Assembly: GCF_021390175.1 (NCBI RefSeq)
Contig: NZ_CP090004.1
Span: forward strand, 1,488,001-1,552,000
Direction: 5' to 3'
DNA from: Flagellimonas sp. HMM57
Lineage (GTDB): Bacteria > Bacteroidota > Bacteroidia > Flavobacteriales > Flavobacteriaceae
Length of the DNA: 64,000 nt
Below are positions 36,536 to 45,666 of the stretch, one piece after another. A model generated the notes under the pieces. It saw only the letters and a program-made list of their open reading frames with translations, did no database searches and had not been told where the DNA came from. Position numbers and translations under genes: made by a program. The stretch's first letter is position 1, and each line of letters starts with the position of its first letter.

Positions 36536-37768
36536 ATGGAAAAGAAATCAGCAAAAATATATATCATAGGTGCAGGAATAAGCGGCTTGATTGCTGCCAA
36601 AACCTTAGAAGAAAAAGGCTATGCCCCAACACTTCTCGAAGCAACGAATTCAGTCGGAGGCCGAGTTAAGACCGACGTAATCGAAGGAACTTTTTTTGAC
36701 CACGGCTTTCAGGTTTTGCTCTCGGCATATCCGCAAGCAAAAAAGCATCTAAACTATGCTGATTTAAAGTTACATCAATTTAAGCCCGGTGCTTTAATTT
36801 TTAAAAATGGAAAAGCTCAGCGTATTGGTGACCCTTTACGTGATATTTCAGCATTGCTTCCCACGGTTTTTTCTTCAATAGGTTCCATTTCCGATAAAAT
36901 CAAGATTTTCACTTTGACACAGCGGTTAAAAAAGAAATCGATTCAGGATATTTTTACTTCAGTAGAAACCACCACATTAAAATACCTTAAAGGCTACGGG
37001 TTTTCCAGCCGCATCATTTCGGATTTCTTTAAGCCATTTTTTACAGGAATTTTTTTAGAGGAAGCATTGCAGACTTCTTCTCGAATGTTCGAGTTTGTCT
37101 TTAAAATGTTTGGGGAAGGTTACGCTACACTTCCAGAGAACGGAATTGGCGCTATTCCAGAGCAACTTTTCAATCAGTTACATCATAGCCAATTTAGGTA
37201 TGGGCAAAAAGTAAAAGCCATAGATTCCCAAGGTATCCATATGGAAAGCGGTGAAATTTTAGAAAGTGATGCCACTTTGGCAACCATACCTATAGATGCT
37301 AAGACAGGGGCAGTGAATTTCTCCGCGGTTGATTGGAAAAGTTGCGATAATCTCTACTTTGCTGTGGAAAAGAGAACTTTTGAAGAAGGTATTATTGGAT
37401 TGATTGCCGATAACGATGCACTAACAAACAATCTATACTATCCGTTTGGTCAAACTGTTTCAGGGGATGTTGTGCTTTCTGTGACCGTTGTCAAATCCCA
37501 TACCTTGAATGAAGCGGATTTGGTAGACACTATTAGTTCAGAACTATTGGAGCACTGTGGAATTACCATCAAAAGCTTTTTGAAAAAGTATACCATAAGA
37601 CAGGCACTTCCTGATGTCAAAGATTTAAAAATGGAGCTTTCGCCCGATAATGTCCAAGTTTTCAAAAAAGTCTTTTTGGCAGGTGATTACGTATTGAATG
37701 GTTCTTTGAATGCTGCAATGGCTTCGGGTGAGGCTACTGCCAAGCAATTAATGAGTGTTATTAAATAG
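36536..37768 (+). CDS. FAD-dependent amine-oxidase/phytoene-desaturase-like enzyme
   Basis: The start is taken at ATG 36536 (MEKKSAKIYIIGAGISG), giving 410 residues; upstream codons from 36497 lack support. The N-terminal FAD motif GAGISGLIAAKTLEEKG and the GGR motif in NSVGGRVKTD are those of the flavin amine oxidase and carotenoid desaturase superfamily. The C-terminal GDYVLNGSLNAAMASGEATA is the second flavin-binding part. The substrate is unknown. The gene ends 8 bp inside the convergent DUF2237 gene. Confidence 0.85.
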   Translation: MEKKSAKIYIIGAGISGLIAAKTLEEKGYAPTLLEATNSVGGRVKTDVIEGTFFDHGFQVLLSAYPQAKKHLNYADLKLHQFKPGALIFKNGKAQRIGDPLRDISALLPTVFSSIGSISDKIKIFTLTQRLKKKSIQDIFTSVETTTLKYLKGYGFSSRIISDFFKPFFTGIFLEEALQTSSRMFEFVFKMFGEGYATLPENGIGAIPEQLFNQLHHSQFRYGQKVKAIDSQGIHMESGEILESDATLATIPIDAKTGAVNFSAVDWKSCDNLYFAVEKRTFEEGIIGLIADNDALTNNLYYPFGQTVSGDVVLSVTVVKSHTLNEADLVDTISSELLEHCGITIKSFLKKYTIRQALPDVKDLKMELSPDNVQVFKKVFLAGDYVLNGSLNAAMASGEATAKQLMSVIK

Positions 37769-38126
37769 CCACATGTTTATGTTCTAAAAGGGCTTCAAAA
37801 TCAATGATCTGTAATGCCTTTTCGTGGGTTGCCTCCAAAATCACATCTGGTGCCTTGCCAACTTTCCATGCCTGCTTCCAACGAGATGCACACAAACACC
37901 ATGTATCACCGGGTTTAAGACCCGGAAAATTGTACATCGGTATGGGAGTGCTCAAATCATTGCCCTGGTTTTTTGTATAGATTAAAAATTCTTCGGTCAT
38001 GATAGCACAGACCACATGGGTTCCTATATCTTCAGGTCCAGTTCTGCAAAAGCCATCACGATAAAATCCGGTTTTAGGGGCATAACAACAGGGTTGAAGT
38101 TCTGTTCCCAGTACATTTTTTTCCAT
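37761..38126 (-). CDS. DUF2237 family protein
   Basis: A 121-residue protein with the strong family pattern NVLGTELQPCCYAPKTGFYR, GPEDIGTHVVCAIMT, GNDLSTP and GDTWCLCASRW. Several conserved cysteines suggest metal binding. The function is unknown across the family. It is found widely in bacteria as a stand-alone cytoplasmic protein. Its 3' end overlaps the FAD enzyme gene by 8 bp. Confidence 0.9.
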   Translation of the reverse strand: MEKNVLGTELQPCCYAPKTGFYRDGFCRTGPEDIGTHVVCAIMTEEFLIYTKNQGNDLSTPIPMYNFPGLKPGDTWCLCASRWKQAWKVGKAPDVILEATHEKALQIIDFEALLEHKHVAI

Positions 38127-38304
38127 TGGAGCTTTTCTTGACAGTAAAAATACTATTAAAAGCAGTTATTTTTCTTTTTCACCACTCTTCCTCCATAAAT
38201 TGAAACTTCCATGTAACGTTGTGAATAATTTTATACTAATGTATTGAAGGATTCACTCATCCATTTTTCTTAGCTTTAGAACATTAACATAAAAACACAT
38301 TACC

Positions 38305-39444
38305 ATGGATATTTTTGGGAAAATAAAAGAGAAGCTCACCAATGAGTTTATCGATATTATCGAATGGCTCGATTATACGGATGACACTATAGCTCATCGC
38401 TTTGAGCGCTACCAAAACGAAATAAAGAACGGTGCTAAACTTATTGTGCGCGAAGGGCAAACCGCCGTATTTATAAATGAAGGGCAACTGGCGGATGTCT
38501 TTACACCCGGAACCTATGACCTTACCACACAAAACTTACCAATTCTCACCACATTAAAAGGTTGGAAATATGGTTTCAACTCTCCGTTCAAAGCGGAGGT
38601 TTATTTTGTGAACACCCACCTCTTTACTGATGAAAAATGGGGAACCAAGAGCCCCATTACACTAAGTGATGACCGTTTTGGATTGGTAGAAATTCGTGCT
38701 TTTGGCACATATGCCTTTAAAATATCAGATCCAGGAAAATTTATCGTTGACATTGTGGGTACGGACAGTAACTTCACCAATTTTGAAATTAACGAGCATT
38801 TAAAAAGTCTTATCGCTACTCGTTTTACGGATACAGTTGGGGAAGCCAATCTTCCTATAGAACTTTACGCAGCAAATACCTCAGAACTTTCAGAGACCTG
38901 CCAAGAAGTGATGAATGCTGAGTTTCTTTCCGTGGGTATTTCCCTTGAAAAATTCTATATTGAAAATGTCTCCATGCCCGAAGACCTCAAAAAGGAAATC
39001 TTCGAGTATAGCCGTATAGATAAATTGGATTTGGATAAGTTGACCAAATTCAAAACTGCCAAAGCGATTGAAGCTGCTGCCAAAAACGAAGGCGGTACCG
39101 CAGGTGCTGGAATGGGCATGGGAATGGGCTTTGTACTCGCTCAACAAATGGGCGGCATGATGGCGGGGAGCTCGCAGGCAAATACTCAAATGGGCAACCA
39201 ACAACAAACAGGTGCTTTTCCACCTCCAATGCCTACGGCAGTACAATATTTTTATGCAGTCAATGGAACACAGCAAGGTCCTGTTTCTTTTGAACAATTA
39301 CAAGCACTTTTTGCCGGCCGCACCATCAACAGGGATAGTTTGGTTTGGAAACAAGGCATGGCAGCATGGACGGCGCTCAAAGAGGTCGATGAATTAAAAT
39401 CATTTTTGGGAGGAAGTACCCCTCCACCATTACCTACAGCATAA
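38305..39444 (+). CDS. SPFH-domain protein with C-terminal GYF_2 domain (YdjI-like)
   Basis: 379 residues. The SPFH region (about 25-255) belongs to the soluble virion-core-like or YdjI type rather than to a classic membrane flotillin, since no N-terminal membrane segment is visible. It is followed by a glycine- and methionine-rich linker (GAGMGMGMGF, then MGGMMAG), then a GYF_2 domain (about 320-375) with QYFYAVNGTQQGPVSF and the WKQGMAAW signature. In Bacillus, YdjI works with YdjG and YdjH to bring PspA to damaged membranes. The next gene is a YdjG-like zinc-ribbon membrane protein, which supports a related role here. No PspA homologue is in the window. Confidence 0.83.
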   Translation: MDIFGKIKEKLTNEFIDIIEWLDYTDDTIAHRFERYQNEIKNGAKLIVREGQTAVFINEGQLADVFTPGTYDLTTQNLPILTTLKGWKYGFNSPFKAEVYFVNTHLFTDEKWGTKSPITLSDDRFGLVEIRAFGTYAFKISDPGKFIVDIVGTDSNFTNFEINEHLKSLIATRFTDTVGEANLPIELYAANTSELSETCQEVMNAEFLSVGISLEKFYIENVSMPEDLKKEIFEYSRIDKLDLDKLTKFKTAKAIEAAAKNEGGTAGAGMGMGMGFVLAQQMGGMMAGSSQANTQMGNQQQTGAFPPPMPTAVQYFYAVNGTQQGPVSFEQLQALFAGRTINRDSLVWKQGMAAWTALKEVDELKSFLGGSTPPPLPTA

Positions 39445-39480
39445 GTTTTCTAGTTGGCAATCCATAAATAAGAGAAGTCT

Positions 39481-40572
39481 TTGGAGAAAATTATCCAAAA
39501 AACAGAGCTTAAAAAATCCTGTGCCAACTGTGGGGCTGAGCTCAAGTACAAACCTGGCACAACCAATATCACCTGTGAGTATTGTGGCCATGAGGAGTCC
39601 ATAACCATTGATGAAAATGGTTTTGAAGAGCTAGAGTTATATCCCTATCTGAAAGAGATGGGTGCTCAAAAGCACAGTGAAGAGATCTCCATGCTCCATT
39701 GCAAAAACTGTGGCGCCAATCAGCATGTGGAGGAAAACTATAAGTCTTTGCATTGTGTGTATTGTAGTATGCCTTTGGTGATTGCCGATGCCTACAAGGA
39801 AGAATGGATTTTGCCGGGAGCTGTTCTCCCATTTCAAATTGAAAAAGAAAAGTCATTCACCATTTTTAAAAAATGGGTGGATCGATTGTGGTGGGCACCC
39901 AACAAATTGAAAAAAGCAGCACTTGACCCACAATTTACCAAGGGATTGTATCTGCCCTACTGGACTTTTGATGCACAACTCTACGCTTCGTATACCGGAA
40001 AACGGGGTGAATATTATTATGAAACCCAAAGCTACCGGGACAGTAACGGTAAAAAACAGACGCGAAGAGTTCGTAAGACCAGATGGTATTCTGCCTCTGG
40101 AAATGTATCTGGTTTTGTGGACGATACCTTAATCAAGGCATCCAAACAAAAAACAGGTAGAATCCCCAATAAAATTGCCCGTTGGAACTTGAAAAAGCTA
40201 CAGCCCTTCAACAGTAATTTTTTATCTGGTTTTGTTACGGAAAAATATACGATTCCATTAGAGCAAGGTCATCTGCAATCCAAAGAGGTGGCACACAATA
40301 TTGCCACACGTTGGTGCAAGCAGGATATAGGCGGCGATACCCAACGGATAAACAGCATGGACATGAGCTTGTCCGAGGAGACTTTTAAGCATATTCTGTT
40401 ACCCGTTTATGTGAGTGCCTATCGCTTTAAGGGGAAAGAATATAACTTCTTTATCAATGGCGAAAACGGACAGATTTCGGGAACACGGCCCTATAGCTTT
40501 TGGAAAATATTTTTTGCAGTCCTCTTTGTAGTTATATTGATTCTGATAATTATCTACTTTACACAGGGGTAA
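39481..40572 (+). CDS. Double zinc-ribbon protein with C-terminal membrane segment (YdjG-like)
   Basis: 363 residues if translation starts at the TTG at 39481; the next in-frame ATG would lose the first zinc ribbon, so TTG is preferred. The ribbons are C14/C17/C32/C35 and C75/C78/C93/C96. A central domain with several aromatic residues (LYLPYWTFDAQLYASYTG) is followed by a single C-terminal membrane helix (about 338-360). Such proteins are sometimes misannotated as PriA helicase because of the ribbons. It follows the SPFH gene by 36 bp. Together they likely form a membrane-associated module. Confidence 0.8.
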   Translation: MEKIIQKTELKKSCANCGAELKYKPGTTNITCEYCGHEESITIDENGFEELELYPYLKEMGAQKHSEEISMLHCKNCGANQHVEENYKSLHCVYCSMPLVIADAYKEEWILPGAVLPFQIEKEKSFTIFKKWVDRLWWAPNKLKKAALDPQFTKGLYLPYWTFDAQLYASYTGKRGEYYYETQSYRDSNGKKQTRRVRKTRWYSASGNVSGFVDDTLIKASKQKTGRIPNKIARWNLKKLQPFNSNFLSGFVTEKYTIPLEQGHLQSKEVAHNIATRWCKQDIGGDTQRINSMDMSLSEETFKHILLPVYVSAYRFKGKEYNFFINGENGQISGTRPYSFWKIFFAVLFVVILILIIIYFTQG

Positions 40573-40592
40573 TACCAAACAAAATCTTCATT

Positions 40593-41099
40593 ATGAAAAA
40601 CACCTTCCTTTTGTTGCTTCTTATCATTCTCTCTTCATGTGTAGGGCGACAGCAACGTTCAAATGATTGGCATATAGTTTTAAAAACGGATAGGGATGGA
40701 AGTATTCTGAAAGGATCCAAACAAGAGTTGATCAATGCCATTAGAAATGGTCAAGACCTAAAAATTGGATGGGGTGGAAAGCGTGAAAATCTGTCTATTG
40801 AACATTTGTCCGCACCCATTTGGCTTGCCATTCTCAATGAAAAAGAAGTTATGGCACATTTGGACCCTCAAGTTTTGTCGCACATTGACTGGGACAGCTT
40901 AAATGTTAGCTATAAAGATTCTATTAAGTTACAACAAGAGTGGCGTGTAGTACTATCTACCAAAAGTAACTTTGATGCGGTCTGGTATGATAAAAAAGCC
41001 GATACCCTGATCAGAAGATGGCCGCAAAAACATATTATGACATGGTTCGCCAAAGGTGGTTCAAACAAAACTTCGGTTCCTTTGTTTAGCAAGGAGTAA
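40593..41099 (+). CDS. Small lipoprotein of unknown function
   Basis: The ATG at 40593 gives 168 residues with a lipoprotein signal (MKNTFLLLLLIILSSC, cysteine at 16). A longer frame from 40500 would run in the end of the previous gene and lacks a signal, so it is rejected. The mature part has no recognised family. Its tail is basic and ends VPLFSKE. It lies 20 bp after the zinc-ribbon gene on the same strand and may be the third member of that operon. Confidence 0.75.
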   Translation: MKNTFLLLLLIILSSCVGRQQRSNDWHIVLKTDRDGSILKGSKQELINAIRNGQDLKIGWGGKRENLSIEHLSAPIWLAILNEKEVMAHLDPQVLSHIDWDSLNVSYKDSIKLQQEWRVVLSTKSNFDAVWYDKKADTLIRRWPQKHIMTWFAKGGSNKTSVPLFSKE

Positions 41100-41113
41100 A
41101 AGACCAAAAGTTA

Positions 41114-42211
41114 TTATAAAAACTCTAAGCAAACAGGTGAAGGGATAGAAATATCATTAAGGTAAGTGAGCGTCCCTTTCTCCGTATTGCGTTCAAAAAC
41201 AGCAATGTTATTACTTCTTTGATTGGCCACCAACAGAAAATTCCCAGAAGGATCGATTGAAAAATTCCGGGGCCAGTCCCCATGAACCGATTCACGACCT
41301 ACCAAACCGAGTTTTCCAGTTTTTGAATCCACCTCAAAAATCACAATGGTATTTTCACCCCTATTCGACCCATATAGAAATCTTCCATCTGGGGACAAAT
41401 GAATATCTGCACAAGACTTGACCCCTTCCCAATCGGGAGCTAGAGTATTTTCAGTTTGAATTGGATTGTAACTCCCTTCATCGTCCCGTTTGAATGCAGT
41501 AATTGTAGCATTCAATTCATTGATGACATACAGAAAAGACCTATCGGTATTAAACGTAAAGTGCCTTGGTCCTGCACCATCAGGAAAATCCAAAGAAAAT
41601 TGATGGGCTGGTTTCCAATTTCCATCTTGCTTACTGTACCTTTTCAAAGCGTCCAACCCCAAATCAGATACAAACAGACCATCTTCATTAAAATGGGCTT
41701 TGTGCACATGTGCTGCCTTTACGGTATCCAATACCTTATGGTCTATAAGCTGTGGATTTGGTTTTAGTGCCCCATCATCTTCCAATTCAAAAATTGACAA
41801 GTTACCCCCAGTATAATTTGACACGGCCAAATGCCCATCACCCGATAATGTAACATGACAAGGGTGTGCCCCTCCTGTACCCATACTGTTTTGAAGCTCT
41901 AAAAACCCCTCTTTTAATCTAAAAGCCGTAACACCACCACCCAAACTATCAAAATCCGCAGTTTCATGTACTGCATACAAGTTTGCTTTGTCCTTGGATA
42001 TGGCCAAAAAAGAAGGGTTGGCCAATACTGCGGCTAAGGTTTTCCGCTCAAGTTCCCCAGAGTTGGTATTAAAGGTAAAACGATAGATGCCTTCGCTATC
42101 TCCATCGGTATATGTGCCGACAAACAAACTGTATGTTTTCATGGGCATCTCTTTTTCTTTACAGCTCAAGGCAACAATTGCCAATATGGATATGATGAAT
42201 TGTTTTTTCAA
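41114..42211 (-). CDS. Lactonase-family (6-phosphogluconolactonase-like) lipoprotein
   Basis: 365 residues with a lipoprotein signal (MKKQFIISILAIVALSC). The mature protein is a seven-bladed propeller of the YbhE/Pgl lactonase family, with the blades marked by YLFVGTY-like and DGRFLYGSNRGENTI segments. Cytoplasmic Pgl hydrolyses 6-phosphogluconolactone, but an exported lipid-anchored copy more likely acts on another lactone or binds a ligand. Its 3' end faces the small lipoprotein gene 14 bp away. Confidence 0.87.
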   Translation of the reverse strand: MKKQFIISILAIVALSCKEKEMPMKTYSLFVGTYTDGDSEGIYRFTFNTNSGELERKTLAAVLANPSFLAISKDKANLYAVHETADFDSLGGGVTAFRLKEGFLELQNSMGTGGAHPCHVTLSGDGHLAVSNYTGGNLSIFELEDDGALKPNPQLIDHKVLDTVKAAHVHKAHFNEDGLFVSDLGLDALKRYSKQDGNWKPAHQFSLDFPDGAGPRHFTFNTDRSFLYVINELNATITAFKRDDEGSYNPIQTENTLAPDWEGVKSCADIHLSPDGRFLYGSNRGENTIVIFEVDSKTGKLGLVGRESVHGDWPRNFSIDPSGNFLLVANQRSNNIAVFERNTEKGTLTYLNDISIPSPVCLEFL

Positions 42212-42394
42212 AATAATAGTGTTTTGGACTAAAATAAGAAATCGTTTCGTTTTTTAAGGTATCGTTATAGTACCAAGATAATAGATGTGTATTATGTGGC
42301 TCAATTATCCGAATTTCTCTTGAATTGATGTGAGGGAATCAATATTCTTCAAACTCATTTATTAGGTTTATGCACATCTTAGTAATTTTAAGGC

Positions 42395-43405
42395 GTGAAT
42401 CAAGACACCTTAATACTCGTCTTAAGTTGTTTGGGCCTAGTCCAAGCATTGTTCCTGTTTGTGTATCTAATCACGCTAAAAAAAGGCAGACGAAAAGCCA
42501 ATGTATTTTTGGCCTTTATAATTCTTGGGGTCACCATTCGGATAGGGAAATCGGTGCTCAACACTTATTTTCATTTAGAGCCTTGGCAGCGAAATCTAGG
42601 AATATCTGGTATTCTATTGACAGGCCCTTTTTTATGGTTCTATGGAAAAGCACTGTTTGATAAATCAAAAACGTTCTCTCCAAGAAATTATCTGCATCTT
42701 GTTCCTTTTGGTGTTTTTGTACTATTGTGCACTTTTATTCCTAACAGAGGTGATGCGTTGTCATACGGCATTTACATTGCTGTTTTTTTTCATTTGCTTC
42801 TATATATAGGCTTGTCCATTTACCTGCTGTATTCGAAGGGTAGATCAGTACATAAACAATTACACAACTGGTACAGGAACCTGATTATAGGCATTGGTAT
42901 TATTTGGTGCTTTTATATGGGACATCTTGCAGGATTTTTTTCTTGGTACATTGGTGGAGCGGTTTTCTTTTCATTTTTGATTTATATTTTTTCCTTTCTC
43001 TTCTTACAGAAACATGCGTTTCAATTGGGAAAATATACCAAATCAACTTTGGATGGCGATACCTCAAAAAAATTGGTTACTTCTTTAAAAGCTCTTTTTG
43101 CACAAGAGGAAATGTACTTGCATAAAACCATTTCCTTGGAAATCATTGCGGAAAAATTAAATACTTCCCCAAGAAAATTGTCCCAGGCCATTAACGAGAA
43201 TGAGCAAAAGAATTTTTCTGAATTCGTTAACCATTATCGAATAAAAAAGGCCAAGCAATTGTTGTCGGAGCCAGATTCCATCCAACAAAAAATAGCAACA
43301 ATAGCGTATGACTGTGGATTTGGCAATGTCACCTCTTTCAATTTGGCGTTCAAGGCCATAACCCAACTGACCCCTTCGGAATATAGAAGCCGATTTAGTT
43401 CCTAA
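42395..43405 (+). CDS. AraC-family regulator with N-terminal membrane domain
   Basis: 336 residues starting with GTG (AAGG is seen just upstream). The N-terminal 210 residues hold about seven hydrophobic segments (for example LGLVQALFLFVYLITL and FSFLIYIFSFLFLQK). The C-terminal 100 residues form the AraC HTH: EIIAEKLNTSPRKLSQAINE and IAYDCGFGNVTSFNLAFKAI. Such membrane-tethered AraC proteins are common in Flavobacteriia and likely act directly at the membrane. The gene lies 85 bp before a PQQ-type sugar dehydrogenase, a possible target. Confidence 0.88.
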   Translation: MNQDTLILVLSCLGLVQALFLFVYLITLKKGRRKANVFLAFIILGVTIRIGKSVLNTYFHLEPWQRNLGISGILLTGPFLWFYGKALFDKSKTFSPRNYLHLVPFGVFVLLCTFIPNRGDALSYGIYIAVFFHLLLYIGLSIYLLYSKGRSVHKQLHNWYRNLIIGIGIIWCFYMGHLAGFFSWYIGGAVFFSFLIYIFSFLFLQKHAFQLGKYTKSTLDGDTSKKLVTSLKALFAQEEMYLHKTISLEIIAEKLNTSPRKLSQAINENEQKNFSEFVNHYRIKKAKQLLSEPDSIQQKIATIAYDCGFGNVTSFNLAFKAITQLTPSEYRSRFSS

Positions 43406-43490
43406 GTTTCTTTTTCGTTTTAAGAATCATGATTTTTAAAGCATTTTAATCAGTGCTTGGACATCTTTGCTTCAACATTTCAACGACGCA

Positions 43491-44669
43491 GTGAAAACAT
43501 ATATCTTAATTGCAGTATTGACTTTAGGGATAATCGGTTGTAAGGAACAAACCATTTCTGATAAAAATCATTATCCTACTGTACCTATTAAACAACTAGT
43601 CTTGGACAGTCTCAACCACCCTTGGAGCATTACCTTTATTTCTGAAGATGAAGCCCTTATTTCTGAGAAAGATGGGAATCTGCTACGGGTTAATCTTGAG
43701 TCCAAGGAGAAGAAAATCATCAAGGGTTTTCCAATCAATTTAACCGATAGTATCCGAGCCATTCATTTTGGTGATAATTCAGGAATTTTTGAAGTTTTAG
43801 TCGACCCAGATTTTAAAAATGACCCATGGGTCTATGTTTCGTACGCTGCTAAGAAAGGCTTTGGAACTACTACCAAAGTAATTCGAGCCCAATTGAAAAA
43901 TGATTCCTTGACCAATCATAAAACCTTGATTGAAGCTGCTCCGTATACCAGGGAATATTTTCATTATGGAGGGGGAATGACCTTCGGAACCGATGGAAAA
44001 CTCTACGTGACCATAGGTGAACGCTTGTTTTGGGAACGTGATGAACCCGAAATTCCCATAGCACAAGACGTAACGGACAAAAGAGGAAAAATATACCGAA
44101 TCAACCCAGATGGAAGTATTCCAGAGGACAATCCGGATTTTGGTAATGATGCTGTTCCTGGATTGTATGCTATGGGCATCCGTGCTGCACAAGGCATAAC
44201 GGTCGAACCCAAAACTGGAAACATCTGGTTCAGTGAGCACGGTACCATTCAAGGTGATGAAGTCAATATCCTAAAAGCTGGAGCCAATTATGGTTGGCCC
44301 AATGTGACCTCGGGAAAACTTAGAAGTAAAGATTATACACCTCCAAAGATTGAGGGAGCGGTTTTTACAGCCCCAATTTGGTTTTGGCCACACACCGTAG
44401 CACCAACTGGACTTATTTTTTACACGGGCAACGAATTTCCAGAATGGAAAGATAATTTAATCGTTCCCGGACTTTCACGCGGAAGTTTATGGCGATTCCG
44501 AATTGAAAACGATACCATAAAAAGTGCTGAAGAACTCTTTATTGATGACCGTGTTCGCTCAAGAAAGGTAATGCAAAGTCCAGAGGGTAAGCTATACATG
44601 CTCACCGATGAGGATAATGGAAAACTATTACGAATACTACCTAAACCCAATAATTTAACTGTTGAATAA
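43491..44669 (+). CDS. PQQ-dependent aldose/sorbosone-type dehydrogenase lipoprotein
   Basis: The GTG at 43491 is preferred (MKTYILIAVLTLGIIGC, lipobox cysteine at 17); a TTG at 43467 adds eight poor residues. The mature part is a six-bladed propeller of the GSDH/Asd family, with HPWSITF near the start, HYGGGMTFGTDGKLYVTIG and WFSEHGTIQGDEVN as typical PQQ and calcium-site segments. It would oxidise a sugar in the periplasm if PQQ is available. It is directly followed by a Nudix-like gene without a gap. Confidence 0.87.
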   Translation: MKTYILIAVLTLGIIGCKEQTISDKNHYPTVPIKQLVLDSLNHPWSITFISEDEALISEKDGNLLRVNLESKEKKIIKGFPINLTDSIRAIHFGDNSGIFEVLVDPDFKNDPWVYVSYAAKKGFGTTTKVIRAQLKNDSLTNHKTLIEAAPYTREYFHYGGGMTFGTDGKLYVTIGERLFWERDEPEIPIAQDVTDKRGKIYRINPDGSIPEDNPDFGNDAVPGLYAMGIRAAQGITVEPKTGNIWFSEHGTIQGDEVNILKAGANYGWPNVTSGKLRSKDYTPPKIEGAVFTAPIWFWPHTVAPTGLIFYTGNEFPEWKDNLIVPGLSRGSLWRFRIENDTIKSAEELFIDDRVRSRKVMQSPEGKLYMLTDEDNGKLLRILPKPNNLTVE

Positions 44670-45212
44670 ATGAGAAATAGAATACTTGTTTTTGTTTTAT
44701 GCCTATCTATTGGAAGCGTATCGGCACAAGAAATCGAAAAACCAGTGGACAACTATACCATAAAAAGGCTTTTGATCTGCAATGATAAAGATGAGATTGC
44801 CATGGTTAAATACAATGGAACATGGAATGTACCACCACTTCGGTTTAACAAGTCAGAAACGTATAATGAATCCCTATTGCATTTAGCCAAAGATATTGGC
44901 TTAGAAATATCCAAACCTAAATTGGCAGGTGTTTTTTCATTTAAGTACGGCTTTAAATCTACTGCTGCTCTTAGAATGTTCTATATGGCAAAATACAAAT
45001 CGGGAACGCTTAAGGTCAAAGAAGGATGGGAAGCTATAAAGTGGATGCCAGAGGAAGAATTTTTACAATTAAAAAGTCAAGATGTCTATAGCCTAATGGC
45101 CACTAAAATTATTGAAGATGTGTCAACACTATGGGGTGGTGCATTCTTTCTCTATAAAGAAAATGAAGAAATAAAATTTAAAATCACTGAAGATTTTTAT
45201 TCCTTGAGGTAA
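44670..45212 (+). CDS. Exported Nudix-fold protein with a degenerate Nudix box
   Basis: 180 residues with a signal peptide (MRNRILVFVLCLSIGSVSAQ). The middle resembles a Nudix fold (LLICNDKDEIAMVKYNGTWNVPP), but the Nudix box position (YNESLLHLAKDIGLEI) lacks the REUxEE acids needed for metal binding, so it is probably not a hydrolase. The gene starts right after the PQQ dehydrogenase stop codon, and a small lumazine-binding/NTF2-like gene follows 14 bp later, giving a three-gene unit. Its role is unknown. A periplasmic location makes nucleotide hydrolysis unlikely. Confidence 0.7.
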   Translation: MRNRILVFVLCLSIGSVSAQEIEKPVDNYTIKRLLICNDKDEIAMVKYNGTWNVPPLRFNKSETYNESLLHLAKDIGLEISKPKLAGVFSFKYGFKSTAALRMFYMAKYKSGTLKVKEGWEAIKWMPEEEFLQLKSQDVYSLMATKIIEDVSTLWGGAFFLYKENEEIKFKITEDFYSLR

Positions 45213-45226
45213 CAAACCCCCAACTT

Positions 45227-45649
45227 ATGAAAAAAATACTGTTCTTAGTATCGTTCGTATTCTTTAGTGCCTCTTTAATAGCTCAAACCGAGGAGGACAG
45301 CATTAAAGCAACCCTACAAAAATATCTTGATGGCTCGTCTTACAATAATCAAGAATTGATTGAAGCTGCCTTTTATGAAGAAGCTGATCTCTTTTTGTCC
45401 AAAAAAGACCAAGAGTTATGGGTGCTATCCCCAAAAGAATACAGTGACCTCTTCAAAAACAGGGAAAAAGGAAAATTCAATGGAAGGGTCGGAAAAATTT
45501 TGATGGTAGACTATGCCAACAACATTGCTTGTGCCAAAGCGGAAATCCTAATTCCGAAAAGAAACCTAAAGTTCATCGATATAATCTTATTGAAAAAACT
45601 TGAAGGGGAATGGAAAATCATCAGCAAAGCAGCTACTCAAATTGAATAG
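45227..45649 (+). CDS. Exported NTF2-like (putative lumazine-binding) protein
   Basis: 140 residues with a signal peptide (MKKILFLVSFVFFSASLIAQ). The rest fits the small NTF2/SnoaL-like fold: EDSIKATLQKYLDGSSYNN at the start, then KAEILIPKRNLKFIDIILL and WKIISKAAT at the end. The Bacteroidota family is labelled putative lumazine-binding without proof. It follows the degenerate Nudix gene in what looks like one operon. The substrate or ligand is unknown. Its 3' end converges on the MATE gene 17 bp away. Confidence 0.75.
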   Translation: MKKILFLVSFVFFSASLIAQTEEDSIKATLQKYLDGSSYNNQELIEAAFYEEADLFLSKKDQELWVLSPKEYSDLFKNREKGKFNGRVGKILMVDYANNIACAKAEILIPKRNLKFIDIILLKKLEGEWKIISKAATQIE

Positions 45650-45666
45650 AAAAAACTATTTCAATT

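Noticed and set aside
39481..40572. PriA helicase annotation for the zinc-ribbon protein
   Set aside because: Only the zinc ribbons resemble PriA; there are no helicase motifs, and a C-terminal membrane helix is present.
40500..40592. N-terminal extension of the small lipoprotein
   Set aside because: It lies in the end of the zinc-ribbon gene; the lipoprotein signal begins at 40593.
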